Below, one piece after another: positions 44,619 to 54,102 of a DNA stretch of 64,000 bases. Positions within the stretch are counted from its first letter, which is position 1. Every line of letters starts with the position of its first letter. The notes under the pieces were generated by a model. It made no database searches, was not told the DNA's origin, and saw only the letters and a program-made list of their open reading frames with translations. The position numbers and the translations under genes were made by a program. The DNA lies in assembly GCA_937873035.1 (NCBI GenBank), contig CALMVA010000081.1:1-64000 (forward strand). Direction: 5' to 3'. This DNA is from an uncultured Sphingomonadaceae bacterium. GTDB taxonomy: Bacteria > Pseudomonadota > Alphaproteobacteria > Sphingomonadales > Sphingomonadaceae.

Positions 44619-45839
44619 CTAGTTTGCGCCGCGATCCGTGTCGGTCTGGCGCATCGCCGTCTGCGTGCCCTTGTGGTTGGCGGCAACAAGGGCGGCAACC
44701 TGCTGGATGAGCTTCTGGCGCGTCGGCACAGGGGCGGTTGTGTCCGCGATCATCACGGCGACGGCATAGCTTGTGCCATCGGGCGCGATCATGATGCCGA
44801 CATCGTTGAAGCCTGCGGTGCGGTTGCGCAAATCCTGCCCCGTGCCGGTCTTATGCGCGAGCGTCCAGCCTGCCGGAACGCCTGCCTTGAGCCGCGCGCG
44901 ACCGGTTTCGGTCGATTCCATGACGTTGAGCAGATAGCGCGTCGATTGCGGGCTCAGCAGTTCGCCGCGTTTCAGCCGCGCAAGCGAGCGGGCGATGGCG
45001 GCGGGTGTGGCGCCATCCATCGGGTCGGCCACATATTTGTCCATGGCAGCGCGGCGCGTGCTTTCAGGCAAAGCAGCACGCGCGGTATTGAAGGCCCAGC
45101 CGCTGCTATATTCGGGCTTCCAGGTGAGGCCCGCCGTAGCGGCCTGAAAATGGCGCTCTCCGGGGCCGAACTTGATCGCGCCGAGCCGCTTGGAGGAAAT
45201 CACCTCACGGATGGCAGAAGGGCCACCCACGCGCCGCATCAGAAAGTCGTTCGCGGTGTTGTCGCTCTGCGTCATCGCGCGCTTCAAGAGGCTCGCAATC
45301 GTCGTCGTATAGCCTTTGGGGCCGATGAGCGAGGCGATGGGCTGGTGAAACAGCGTGAGGTCTGACTTGTTGAGCGTCACCTGATCGTCAAGGCGCAGCT
45401 TGCCCTTGTCGATCGCATCCATCACCGAAATCGCCACCCACAGCTTGGAAACGCTTTGCTGCGGCATCGGTTCATCACCGCGGTAAGAGACGATCCACGA
45501 TCCATCGGTCTTGGTGACGGCGATGCCCGCCTTGCCGGGGAAAGACGACCAGAGTGCGCGCAGCGATGACGCCAGCTGTGGTGGCACGGCGCGGGCGGAA
45601 TCGTTGACTGTTGGATCGGGCGATTTGTCTGCAATCGCAATGCTCACGGACTTTGCGGGCGTGCGCACGGCTTGCGGGGTCGGCTTCGTTTGCAAAGGAG
45701 CCTTGGTAACGACCTTGCGATTGGCGGCGGGCGTCTCCTTGGCGGCACTTGCCGGTGGAGAGGCGGGCGCAACGCAGGCAGCTGCCATCAAACCCAATGC
45801 ACAAGTCAAACGAACCTGTTTGACAATAATCGCAACCAT
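44619..45839 (-). CDS. Class A beta-lactamase-like serine hydrolase
   Basis: 406-residue secreted protein. A hydrophobic leader (~1-25, possibly a lipoprotein signal at AAAC) and a basic/Pro linker (~30-80) precede a class A fold. Ser129-x-x-Lys132 (QQSVSKLW), SDN in TQSDNTANDF and KTG in LAHKTGTGQD are present; the family Glu166 region is not obvious by eye. It may be a true beta-lactamase or a DD-peptidase-like relative. ATG 45839 has GAGGGG upstream; the open frame continues to 46283 only as an antisense shadow of the acyl-CoA dehydrogenase gene. No TACA-N2-TGTA operator lies in front. Confidence 0.82.
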   Translation of the reverse strand: MVAIIVKQVRLTCALGLMAAACVAPASPPASAAKETPAANRKVVTKAPLQTKPTPQAVRTPAKSVSIAIADKSPDPTVNDSARAVPPQLASSLRALWSSFPGKAGIAVTKTDGSWIVSYRGDEPMPQQSVSKLWVAISVMDAIDKGKLRLDDQVTLNKSDLTLFHQPIASLIGPKGYTTTIASLLKRAMTQSDNTANDFLMRRVGGPSAIREVISSKRLGAIKFGPGERHFQAATAGLTWKPEYSSGWAFNTARAALPESTRRAAMDKYVADPMDGATPAAIARSLARLKRGELLSPQSTRYLLNVMESTETGRARLKAGVPAGWTLAHKTGTGQDLRNRTAGFNDVGIMIAPDGTSYAVAVMIADTTAPVPTRQKLIQQVAALVAANHKGTQTAMRQTDTDRGAN

Positions 45840-45977
45840 TTCGGTTAAACCCCTCAAACCATTCATGAAAACGATAGCGATCCTCGTAATTCGCGCCACC
45901 TGCGTTGCGACGAATGATTCTGAACAAGCGACGAATCGTTGGTTGCGTCGATCAACCGGGGATGCTTTCATGCGTTC

Positions 45978-47147
45978 ATGACTGATTTTGACCTTTGGCG
46001 TGCCCGCTCCCCCTTTTACAACGAAACGCACGAGCAGCTTGCCATGTCGGTGCGGCGCTTTGTTGCGCAGGAAATTGAGCCGCACATCGATAGATGGGAA
46101 GCCGAAGGCGAACTCCCAAGGGAATTGCACAAAAAGGCGGCGGAAGCGGGTGTGTTGGGCTTGCGCTACCCGGAAGAGTTTGGCGGCCATTCCGAAGGGT
46201 TCGACATTTTCCATGGCATGACGCAGACGGAAGAGCTTTCGCGTGTCGGGGCAGGAGGGCTTGGCGCCTCGCTGATGACGCACGGCATTGGCTTGCCGCC
46301 GATACTTGCCACAGGCTCTGAAGAAATGAAGTGCCGCATCGCGCCGCCGGTGCTGGCGGGCGACAAGATCATCGCGCTGGGCATCACCGAGCCTTCTGGA
46401 GGATCAGACGTCGCCAATCTGAAGACGCGCGCTGAGCGCAAGGGCGACCGCTATATCGTCAATGGCTCCAAGATGTTCATCACCTCCGGGATGCGCGCTG
46501 ACTGGCTGACCTGCGCCGTGCGGACCGGCGGGGCGGGGGCTGGCGGTGTTTCGCTTCTGCTGATCGACATGAATTCGCCCGGCGTCTCGCGCACGCGGCT
46601 CGATAAGATGGGCTGGCATTGCTCAGATACGGCAGCCATCTATTTCGAGGATGTCGAAGTGCCTGCCGAAAATCTGATCGGCGTGGAAAATGGCGGCTTT
46701 ATCGGCATCATGCGCAACTTCAATTCAGAGCGGCTTGGCATGGCGATGGGATGCTGCTCGTTCGCGCGTGTGTGCCTCAAGGAAGCGGCGGAATGGGCGC
46801 AGCAGCGCGAGACGTTTGGCAAGCCGCTGGTCGGCCACCAGTCGATCCGCATCAAGCTGGCCGACATGGCGCGCCAGATCAACGCGACACAGGCCTGGGT
46901 CGATCTTTGCGCGTGGCAGGTGGAGCAGGGCGCGGATCAGCCCGCCGATTTTGCAATGCTCAAGGTGCAGGCCACCCGGATGCTGGAAAGCGTTGCGCGT
47001 GAAGCGGCGCAGGTGCTTGGTGGTGCCAGCTTCATTCGCGGTTCGAAGGTTGAACGCATCTATCGCGAAGTGCGCGTCAACGCTATCGGCGGTGGCTCTG
47101 AAGAGATCATGCTTGATCTTGCGGGCCGCCAGTTGTTTGGCCGCTGA
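45978..47147 (+). CDS. Acyl-CoA dehydrogenase
   Basis: 389-residue FAD enzyme: LGITEPSGGSDVANLKTRAER, KMFITSGMRADWLTCAVRTGG, RETFGKPLVGHQSIRIKLADM and GGGSEEIMLDLAGRQLFGR. The family pattern is clear but the chain-length class is not. It is the third such gene in the window. It diverges from the beta-lactamase-like gene and is followed 24 bases later by the DUF808 gene. Confidence 0.88.
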   Translation: MTDFDLWRARSPFYNETHEQLAMSVRRFVAQEIEPHIDRWEAEGELPRELHKKAAEAGVLGLRYPEEFGGHSEGFDIFHGMTQTEELSRVGAGGLGASLMTHGIGLPPILATGSEEMKCRIAPPVLAGDKIIALGITEPSGGSDVANLKTRAERKGDRYIVNGSKMFITSGMRADWLTCAVRTGGAGAGGVSLLLIDMNSPGVSRTRLDKMGWHCSDTAAIYFEDVEVPAENLIGVENGGFIGIMRNFNSERLGMAMGCCSFARVCLKEAAEWAQQRETFGKPLVGHQSIRIKLADMARQINATQAWVDLCAWQVEQGADQPADFAMLKVQATRMLESVAREAAQVLGGASFIRGSKVERIYREVRVNAIGGGSEEIMLDLAGRQLFGR

Positions 47148-47171
47148 TCCAGATTTTCCGGGGAGCTCGAA

Positions 47172-48107
47172 ATGGCGTCAGGTCTTGCCGCGCTGCTTGA
47201 TGATATTGCGACGATTGCAAAGGTGGCCGCCGCCTCCATCGACGATGTTGGGGCCGCAGCAGGCCGCGCGAGCGCCAAGGCGGCAGGCGTCGTCATTGAT
47301 GATACGGCGGTTGCGCCGCGCTTCGTAACGGGCTTTACGCCCGATCGCGAATTACCCGTCATCGCGCGGATCGCGCGCGGATCGCTTATCAATAAGCTGG
47401 CCTTCATCCTGCCCGCCGGGCTGTTGCTCAGCTATTTCCTGCCCGGTGCGATCACCCCGATCCTGATGGCGGGCGGCACTTATCTGTGTTTTGAGGGTGT
47501 CGAGAAAATCCTCGAAAGCCTCAAGGGGGATGAGGACACGCTGGCCGAAGAGGTGGCCGAACTTTCAAGTGCAGAGCATGAGCGCCAGATGGTGTCGGGC
47601 GCGGTGCGGACGGACCTGATCCTCTCGGCCGAAATCATGGCGATTGCGCTGGCCGAAGTGTCGCAGGAAGCGATCACCATGCAGGCGGGCATCCTGCTCG
47701 TCGTTGCCATCGCCATCACCATTGGCGTTTATGGCGTTGTCGGTTTCATCGTAAAGATGGACGATATTGGCCTGCACATGGCGCAAAAGCCGGGCCGGGT
47801 GACGCAGGCTGTGGGGCGCGGGCTGGTTCATGCCATGCCCAAGCTGCTGGCCGCGCTCTCGATCATCGGCGTTGCCGCGATGATCTGGGTCGGTGGCGGC
47901 ATCGTCGTTCATGGCTTGCATGAATTCCACCTGACGCCGGTGCCCGACTGGATCAACCATGCCGCAAGTAGCGCGGCAGCCGCTGTGCCGGGTGCGTCGG
48001 GCCTTGTCGAATGGCTTGTCCACGCCATCGGCTCAGGCATTTTTGGCACGATTATCGGCGGGGTCGTCGTTGGCGTGCATCACCTATGGGTGCGCCGCAA
48101 GGGCTAG
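47172..48107 (+). CDS. DUF808 family inner-membrane protein
   Basis: 311-residue protein of the DUF808 (YedI) family. The N-terminal motif SGLAALLDDIATIAKVAAASIDDVGAAAGRASAKAAGVVIDDTAV is diagnostic, followed by four to five hydrophobic segments. Function is unknown. Translation may be coupled to the dehydrogenase upstream. Confidence 0.85.
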   Translation: MASGLAALLDDIATIAKVAAASIDDVGAAAGRASAKAAGVVIDDTAVAPRFVTGFTPDRELPVIARIARGSLINKLAFILPAGLLLSYFLPGAITPILMAGGTYLCFEGVEKILESLKGDEDTLAEEVAELSSAEHERQMVSGAVRTDLILSAEIMAIALAEVSQEAITMQAGILLVVAIAITIGVYGVVGFIVKMDDIGLHMAQKPGRVTQAVGRGLVHAMPKLLAALSIIGVAAMIWVGGGIVVHGLHEFHLTPVPDWINHAASSAAAAVPGASGLVEWLVHAIGSGIFGTIIGGVVVGVHHLWVRRKG

Positions 48108-48116
48108 ACCCTGCCG

Positions 48117-49385
48117 CTATTTGCCGATGCGGGCTTCACTTGGCGCAACGCCCTTGAGGCTGGCGGCAGTCTGTTCTGCCTGACGCAGCGCGCGGATGAT
48201 GTTGCGACTGGCGATCTTTTCAAGATCGGCCTGCGTATAACCACGCCGCGCCAACTCGACGAACAGCGCGGGATAGCCCGACACGTCGTCCATGCCGACC
48301 GGGGCGCTCTCCATGCCGTCATAGTCACCGCCAAGGCCAATATGGTCGATCCCTGCGACCTTGCGGATATGGTCGATATGGTCGGCGACCTGCTGGATCG
48401 AGGCGCTGGGCTTGGCGTGCGCCTTGTCCCACGCATCAAGGCCCTTCGTAACAGCTGCCGGATCATAGGCGTAAAGCTTCTGGAGGCGGGTCTCCTCGCC
48501 AATGCGGTCGGCACCCCATTGGCGGATGGCTTCGCTGATATAGTCGGGCAGAAGCACCATCATGACCACGCCGCCATTGCGCGGCAGGCGTTGCAGAACC
48601 GCGTCGGGCACGTTGCGGCCATGCCCGTCAATCGCGCGCGCGCCCGAATGGCTGAAGATGACGGGCGCTTTTGCCACGTCTAGCGCGTCCATCATCGTTT
48701 CTTCGGACACATGGCTGAGGTCAACGAGCATACCGATGCGGTTCATTTCCTTGACCACCTCTACGCCAAAGGGCGCAAGGCCACCGAATTTTGGCGCATC
48801 GGTGCCACTGTCCGCCCAGCCAGTCGTCTTTGAGTGGGTCAGCGTCATATAGCGCGCGCCTGCACGATACATCTGGCGCAGCACGGCCATGGACGAACCG
48901 ATGGAATAGCCGCCCTCCATACCGATGAGCGAGGCAATTTTCTTCGCCTTGAAGGCCTTTTCGATGTCTGCTGCCGTCAGCGCGAGCGCGAGGTCATCGG
49001 GATAGGCCGCGATCAGCCGGTGAACAGTGTCGATCTGCTCGGTCACTTCGCGCACGGCTTCGGGTTCAGAGAGTGTGGCGGGGACATAAACCGACCAGAA
49101 CTGCCCGCCGACCATGCCCTTGCGCAGACGCGGAAGATCTGTGTGCATGGGAATGCGGCCATTGCCGCCGGTGTTGAGCGTGTTGCGGAAATCGAACTTC
49201 GACAGATCATTGTCAAATCGGTCGCGCAGCTGTTCCGGCACGTCATTATGCCCATCGACGACTGGCGACGCCTTGAGCGCGGCGGCGGCGACCTGTTCGG
49301 GCGTCGCGGCAAAGGCGGCGGGCGCGGTGCCGGCGAGCAGAAGCGGCAGCGAAAGGTGAAGCGCGGTGCGAAGCTGGTTTGTCAT
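48117..49385 (-). CDS. Secreted membrane dipeptidase (M19 family)
   Basis: 422-residue zinc dipeptidase with signal peptide (MTNQLRTALHLSLPLLLAGTAPAAFA). Renal-dipeptidase motifs are visible: VVDGHNDVPEQLR, the bridging Glu in LIGMEGGYSIG, LVDLSHVSEETMMD, VIFSHSGARAIDGHGRN and IGLGGDYDGM. It likely cleaves dipeptides, including D-residue ones, in the periplasm. The ORF continues upstream to 49580 but ATG 49385 gives the signal peptide. Confidence 0.92.
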   Translation of the reverse strand: MTNQLRTALHLSLPLLLAGTAPAAFAATPEQVAAAALKASPVVDGHNDVPEQLRDRFDNDLSKFDFRNTLNTGGNGRIPMHTDLPRLRKGMVGGQFWSVYVPATLSEPEAVREVTEQIDTVHRLIAAYPDDLALALTAADIEKAFKAKKIASLIGMEGGYSIGSSMAVLRQMYRAGARYMTLTHSKTTGWADSGTDAPKFGGLAPFGVEVVKEMNRIGMLVDLSHVSEETMMDALDVAKAPVIFSHSGARAIDGHGRNVPDAVLQRLPRNGGVVMMVLLPDYISEAIRQWGADRIGEETRLQKLYAYDPAAVTKGLDAWDKAHAKPSASIQQVADHIDHIRKVAGIDHIGLGGDYDGMESAPVGMDDVSGYPALFVELARRGYTQADLEKIASRNIIRALRQAEQTAASLKGVAPSEARIGK

Positions 49386-49517
49386 GGCGAGAGGCTTAAC
49401 CGAGCATCGACAGCGGTGGAAGCGGTTTCGCCCAGCGCAAGGCAGGTGATGCGCGACTTGTTTTTGAGGGCGGATTTCGCGAGAGCAGCGGCAGTCCATT
49501 TCCCCGGAGTGTTTCCC

Positions 49518-50360
49518 ATGACCATCGAGACCGTTTCGACCAACCGCAGCCATGGCGGCACACAAGGGATCTATAAGCACGCCTCAAGCGCGACCGGCAC
49601 CGAGATGACCTTTTCGGTGTTCGTGCCGGACCATGCGCCGGGCGCGAAGCTTCCGGTCGTCTGGTATCTCTCCGGCCTCACCTGCACCCACGCCAACGTG
49701 ACCGAGAAGGGCGAGTTTCGGGCTGCCTGCGCAGAGCTTGGCCTCATCTTCATCGCGCCCGATACCAGCCCGCGCGGTGAGGGTGTGGCGGACGATGCGG
49801 ATGGCGCCTATGATTTCGGCCTTGGTGCGGGCTTTTATGTCAACGCGACGCAGGAGCCTTTCGCCAAGCACTACCGGATGCGCGATTATATCGAGAGCGA
49901 GCTTCCGGCACTCATCGCCGCGAACTTCCCCGTGGATATGGAGCGTCAGGGCATCACGGGCCATTCGATGGGCGGCCATGGCGCGCTCACCATCGCGCTG
50001 CGCAATCAGGGGCGCTACAAGAGCGTCTCGGCCTTTGCGCCCATCGTCTCGCCGCTCAACTGCCCCTGGGGGCATAAGGCGCTGGGCGGCTATTTGGGGG
50101 CAGATCAGGCCGCATGGGCGGAGTATGACGCCTGCGCACTGATTGAAGGCGGCGCGCGACTGCCCGGTCTGCTGGTCGATCAGGGCGAGGGAGACAATTT
50201 CCTTGTCGAGCAGTTGAAGCCGGAATTGCTGAAGGTTGCGTGCGAAGCCGCCGATCAGCCGCTGACGCTGCGGATGCAGCCGGGCTATGACCATAGCTAT
50301 TACTTCATCTCGACCTTCATGGCAGACCATCTGCGCTGGCACGCAGAGCGCCTTGGCTGA
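49518..50360 (+). CDS. fghA: S-formylglutathione hydrolase
   Basis: 280-residue esterase-D-type hydrolase that splits S-formylglutathione in glutathione-dependent formaldehyde oxidation. The nucleophile elbow TGHSMGGHGALT, LSGLTCTHANVTEKG and the terminal QPGYDHSYYFISTF histidine are typical. The partner alcohol dehydrogenase is not in the window. GGAG sits 8 bases before ATG 49518. Confidence 0.93.
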   Translation: MTIETVSTNRSHGGTQGIYKHASSATGTEMTFSVFVPDHAPGAKLPVVWYLSGLTCTHANVTEKGEFRAACAELGLIFIAPDTSPRGEGVADDADGAYDFGLGAGFYVNATQEPFAKHYRMRDYIESELPALIAANFPVDMERQGITGHSMGGHGALTIALRNQGRYKSVSAFAPIVSPLNCPWGHKALGGYLGADQAAWAEYDACALIEGGARLPGLLVDQGEGDNFLVEQLKPELLKVACEAADQPLTLRMQPGYDHSYYFISTFMADHLRWHAERLG

Positions 50361-50363
50361 GCG

Positions 50364-53249
50364 TTATTTGCTCGCGATGGCATCTGGCACGACAACCACC
50401 GAAAACGCCTTGTTGGCCTTCAGGTAACGCTTGGCGAGCGCCTGAAGGTCTGATGGGCGAATGGACTTCAGATCATCATTCCAGCGCAGCAGATTGGCGA
50501 TGCGCTGTGGGTCTTCCGTCGCGCCAGAAAGTTGTGACATCCAGAAGCTGTTGCCAGTAGAGGCGCGGGCGATGCGTTGTAGCATTGGCCCCACGGCGCG
50601 CTGCAATTCATCCTGTGATACGGGCTTTGCTGCAAGGTTGGCGGCAATTGCACGCGCGCGGACAAAAAAGGCGTCGATTGATTCCGGTTTCACCTGCGCC
50701 ATGACGAGAAAGCTGCCGCCGCTCCTGAAGCCTGCGGGCCATGAACTGGAAACATCGGGGCTATAGCTTGCGCCCTCGCCCTCGCGGAACTGCTCGAACA
50801 GCCGGTCCGCAAATATGGCAGCGAGCATATCAAGCTGACGACCGGTGCGGACCTTGTCGATGCCGCCGCCCGTTGTCCACGCAAGCGCCGCAATCGCCTG
50901 ATCGGGCGATCCCTTGTGGGTCAGGCGCACGGGCGCGCGATTGGGCACGGGACCAGACACGTTGTCGCTGCCCTTTTGGACCGTCACGGGCGGTCGTGGT
51001 GGCAATGCGCCAAAGGTATCGAGCACAGCCTGCTTCACTTGCTCAACATCGAAGTCGCCAAAGATGGATAGCTCGATAGGACCGTTGGCGAGCGTTGGCT
51101 CCCAAAAGGCACGGAAGCTTTCCGGCGTGAGGCTCTCGGCATCGGCTTTTGCGGGGGCCGCCCAACGCTTGTCGCCGCCATGCAGAAGCACACCCAGCTC
51201 TCGCCCGACGACATCACCCGGAGATGAATCCGCCGTGCGCAGGCCAAGGACTGCGGCGGCGCGCGTGCGCAACACGGGTGCTGCATCCCACCCCGGAGCC
51301 GCAAATTTGGCCGCCATCAGCTTCAACTGATCGGTCAGATCGGCCGGGCGCGTCATGGCGCGCATCGCAAAGGCATTTTCGCCCACGTCAAAGGCCATGT
51401 TGATCTGGCGGCCGCTGGTCAGCCGCTCCAGCTGGTCTTGCTTCAAATCGCCAACGCCGCTCGCCACGAGCGCGCTTGGCCCGGCCCATGCGGCTGTCAG
51501 ATGATCCCGCGGCAGCGCGAGCATCCCTTTGCCAAACCGTGCCGACACGTAAACGCGGCCAGCTTCGGAGGTGAAGGGGCTGAGCATTACCTTGACGCCG
51601 TTGGAGAGCGTAAGCACCTGAACGTCGAGCGCCTTGAGGCGGCTTTGCGCAATGATGGTGCCGGGCGTGCCGATTTTCGGCAGTCGGTCAAAGCTGATCG
51701 GCGCCTGATCGCGGTCGGTCGCCAGTGCAGCGACCGGCGATTTCATGGCAGTGGCAAGCTGCGCCTGTCCGTCGCTTTGATCGATCTGACTGGACACAAA
51801 GGCGCGCGGACCGATGCCTGAAAACAGATGCTGCGTCGCCTTTAATACATCGGCAGGCTTGATCTTGTCTTTAAGGTCGCCGAACACGTCTCGTGCGACT
51901 TCCGGGCTGGCTACTGTCTCGCGGATATTGACGGCTTCCACCAGATCATCGGCCTGTTTCGCGCTGGCTTCGGCGCGCGCGGTTTCAACTTGCACGTCAA
52001 GAAGCGCCGTAAACTCGGCAGACTCACGATCAATCTCGGATTGAGTTGGCGGATTGACGAGCGCGTCGGCGATGACCGAGCGCACATCGCGCAGCGCCTG
52101 TTGCCAATCTTCTCCAATGGGAACGATCGAGACCATGGTCGCATCGGCGGATCGGGCGATGTCATCCTGCTGCACTTCGGCCTGAAGGAAGCTGCTGCCC
52201 GCGCGGGCGCGCTGTTCCAGACGGCGATTTATGAGCCGCGAGGCCACGATTTCGATAAGGCGGCCCTGATTGAGCGCAATCGTATCCGCCTTCTGAACCC
52301 ATGGACGCAGCCAGCCGAGGGTGATGTTGGTCGTGAGACCCGGCTCGACGATGAAGGAGGTGGTGGGAAAGGCAGGTGAGGGCTTGCCAAAATCGGCAGT
52401 CGGAACCGCTTCTGCCGATGCGGGCTTCCAGTCTGAGAAATGGCGGCTGATGAGCTGGGCCAAAACAACGGGATCACCGTCGCCGGAAATTGCGATGACT
52501 GTGTTGTCTGGCCGATACCAGCGGTCATGAAAAGCGCGCAGCAAGGCAGGTGTCGCCTTGGCGAGCGAGTCCAGTGTGCCGATGGGGGAGCGTTCGGAAA
52601 GCGGCTGGCCCGCATAAAGCAGTTTTGCCGCGGCATCGGCGACGCGCACCTGCGCCCCGTCCTGCTCACGGGCTTCGGCGCTGACCGTGCGGCGCTCGGC
52701 GTCGACTTCGGTCTGGCTGATCGTCGGCGCCGCCATCATGCCCGACAGGATCTGGAGGCTTTCGTTGAGCGCGGGGAAGCCAGCCTGCGGAAGATCAAGC
52801 TTGTAGACCGTCTGGGTCGGCGAGGTGATGGCATTGCTGTCGCTGCCAAAGGTCGCGCCAAGACGCTGCCATACGCGCTTTGCCTCGCCATCCTTCACAT
52901 AGCGCGAGCCGCGAAAGGAAAGATGCTCCAGAAAATGGGCATAGCCGCGCTCGCTATCGCGCTCCATGAGGGAGCCTGCGTCAATTGCGACCCGGACGGA
53001 AACCTGCCCCGGCGGCACGCGGTTGCGCCGCACGGCAAAGCGCAATCCATTGGGAAGTACCCCGAAAATCCACTGTTTGTCGATGGGAATATCGCTGTTG
53101 CGATAGAGCCAGGGTGTGTCATCGCTTTGCTTGACGGGCGCTGCGGCGGGCTTTGGCTTGGCGACCGGCAGACGCGTCGCCGGTGCTGCTGCAATCAGTG
53201 AAATGCCGGAAACAGCAAGGACGAGCGAACGCAGGTGGGAAAAACGCAT
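50364..53249 (-). CDS. M16 family zinc peptidase
   Basis: 961-residue two-domain-pair insulinase-like peptidase with N-terminal signal region (MRFSHLRSLVLAVSGISLIAAAP). The inverted zinc motif is YAHFLEHLSFRG (HFLEH) and the distal Glu is in VDAERRTVSAEAREQD; the second half lacks it, as in fused M16 proteins. It probably acts in the periplasm on peptides. Its stop lies 3 bases from the convergent fghA stop. Confidence 0.93.
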   Translation of the reverse strand: MRFSHLRSLVLAVSGISLIAAAPATRLPVAKPKPAAAPVKQSDDTPWLYRNSDIPIDKQWIFGVLPNGLRFAVRRNRVPPGQVSVRVAIDAGSLMERDSERGYAHFLEHLSFRGSRYVKDGEAKRVWQRLGATFGSDSNAITSPTQTVYKLDLPQAGFPALNESLQILSGMMAAPTISQTEVDAERRTVSAEAREQDGAQVRVADAAAKLLYAGQPLSERSPIGTLDSLAKATPALLRAFHDRWYRPDNTVIAISGDGDPVVLAQLISRHFSDWKPASAEAVPTADFGKPSPAFPTTSFIVEPGLTTNITLGWLRPWVQKADTIALNQGRLIEIVASRLINRRLEQRARAGSSFLQAEVQQDDIARSADATMVSIVPIGEDWQQALRDVRSVIADALVNPPTQSEIDRESAEFTALLDVQVETARAEASAKQADDLVEAVNIRETVASPEVARDVFGDLKDKIKPADVLKATQHLFSGIGPRAFVSSQIDQSDGQAQLATAMKSPVAALATDRDQAPISFDRLPKIGTPGTIIAQSRLKALDVQVLTLSNGVKVMLSPFTSEAGRVYVSARFGKGMLALPRDHLTAAWAGPSALVASGVGDLKQDQLERLTSGRQINMAFDVGENAFAMRAMTRPADLTDQLKLMAAKFAAPGWDAAPVLRTRAAAVLGLRTADSSPGDVVGRELGVLLHGGDKRWAAPAKADAESLTPESFRAFWEPTLANGPIELSIFGDFDVEQVKQAVLDTFGALPPRPPVTVQKGSDNVSGPVPNRAPVRLTHKGSPDQAIAALAWTTGGGIDKVRTGRQLDMLAAIFADRLFEQFREGEGASYSPDVSSSWPAGFRSGGSFLVMAQVKPESIDAFFVRARAIAANLAAKPVSQDELQRAVGPMLQRIARASTGNSFWMSQLSGATEDPQRIANLLRWNDDLKSIRPSDLQALAKRYLKANKAFSVVVVPDAIASK

Positions 53250-53356
53250 GGCCAGAAGTGCTAAACGCCCGTCATCATGAAAGCCAATGAAAAACCGGAC
53301 AGGCTGGCTGGTGTTGCCTGCCGGTCCATGTCACATATCGGCGCAGGAGGTTTTCC

Positions 53357-53524
53357 ATGGCTCAAGTCCGATCGGTTTCCTATTCCGCGACCAAGGCTGG
53401 TGTCGGCTTTGGCAGCGCGCTGGCGATCGCCATCTCTTGGTCACTCCACAAATCTATCCTGTGGGCGATCATCCACGGCTTCCTCTCGTGGTTCTATGTC
53501 ATTTATTACGCGCTGACCCGATGA
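53357..53524 (+). CDS. 55-residue membrane protein coupled to apt
   Basis: Short ORF MAQVRSVSYSATKAGVGFG..., read by eye, with a perfect Shine-Dalgarno CAGGAGG (53344-53350) 6 bases before its ATG. It has two short hydrophobic stretches (GSALAIAISWSLHKSILWA and IIHGFLSWFYVIYYAL) and ends in TGA that overlaps the apt ATG (ATGA, 53521-53524). The coupling and strong ribosome site argue for a real gene. No known family was recognised. Confidence 0.75.
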   Translation: MAQVRSVSYSATKAGVGFGSALAIAISWSLHKSILWAIIHGFLSWFYVIYYALTR

Positions 53525-54057
53525 CAGACGATCCGCTGCGGGCGCTGATCCGCACCATTGCCGATTTCCCCAAGCCCGGCATCCAGTTTCGCGACATCAC
53601 CACCGTGCTGCGCGATGCAGAGGGCTTGCAGATGGCCATCGCGCGGATGCAGGCGGCGGTTGAGGCGCATGATATTTCGATGATCGCGGGCATTGAAGCG
53701 CGCGGTTTCATCTTCGGGGCGGCGCTTGCCAGCCGCATGGGGCTGGGCTTCGTGCCGATCCGCAAGAAGGACAAGTTGCCGGGGCGCACCATCGGGATGA
53801 ACTATGCGCTCGAATATGGGCAAGACCGCATCGAAATTCACGACGACGCTATTGGTGCAGGGGATCGCATTGCGCTGGTTGATGATCTCATCGCCACGGG
53901 CGGAACGGCAATTGCCGCCACGCAATTGCTGCGCTCGGCGGGGGGCATCGTGCCGGTCGCGGTTTTCCTTGTCGATCTGCCTGATCTGGGTGGGGCGGAC
54001 CGCCTTCGGGCCGAGAAGCTTGACGTGCGGAGCCTTGTCGCGTTTGAGGGGCATTGA
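53521..54057 (+). CDS. apt: Adenine phosphoribosyltransferase
   Basis: 178-residue purine salvage enzyme converting adenine and PRPP to AMP. FPKPGIQFRDITTVL, GIEARGFIFGAALA, the PRPP motif ALVDDLIATGGTAIAA and the size are standard. The start lies inside the stop codon of the small membrane protein, which also supplies its only ribosome site, so its translation should depend on that ORF. Confidence 0.96.
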   Translation: MTDDPLRALIRTIADFPKPGIQFRDITTVLRDAEGLQMAIARMQAAVEAHDISMIAGIEARGFIFGAALASRMGLGFVPIRKKDKLPGRTIGMNYALEYGQDRIEIHDDAIGAGDRIALVDDLIATGGTAIAATQLLRSAGGIVPVAVFLVDLPDLGGADRLRAEKLDVRSLVAFEGH

Positions 54058-54102
54058 CGCTTTTTCTGGCGTCTGGCGGACCGAACCGGTAGCGCGAAAA
54101 TC

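Noticed and set aside
45840..46283. A 148-codon upstream extension of the beta-lactamase-like ORF.
   Set aside because: It is antisense to the start of an acyl-CoA dehydrogenase and would bury the signal peptide.
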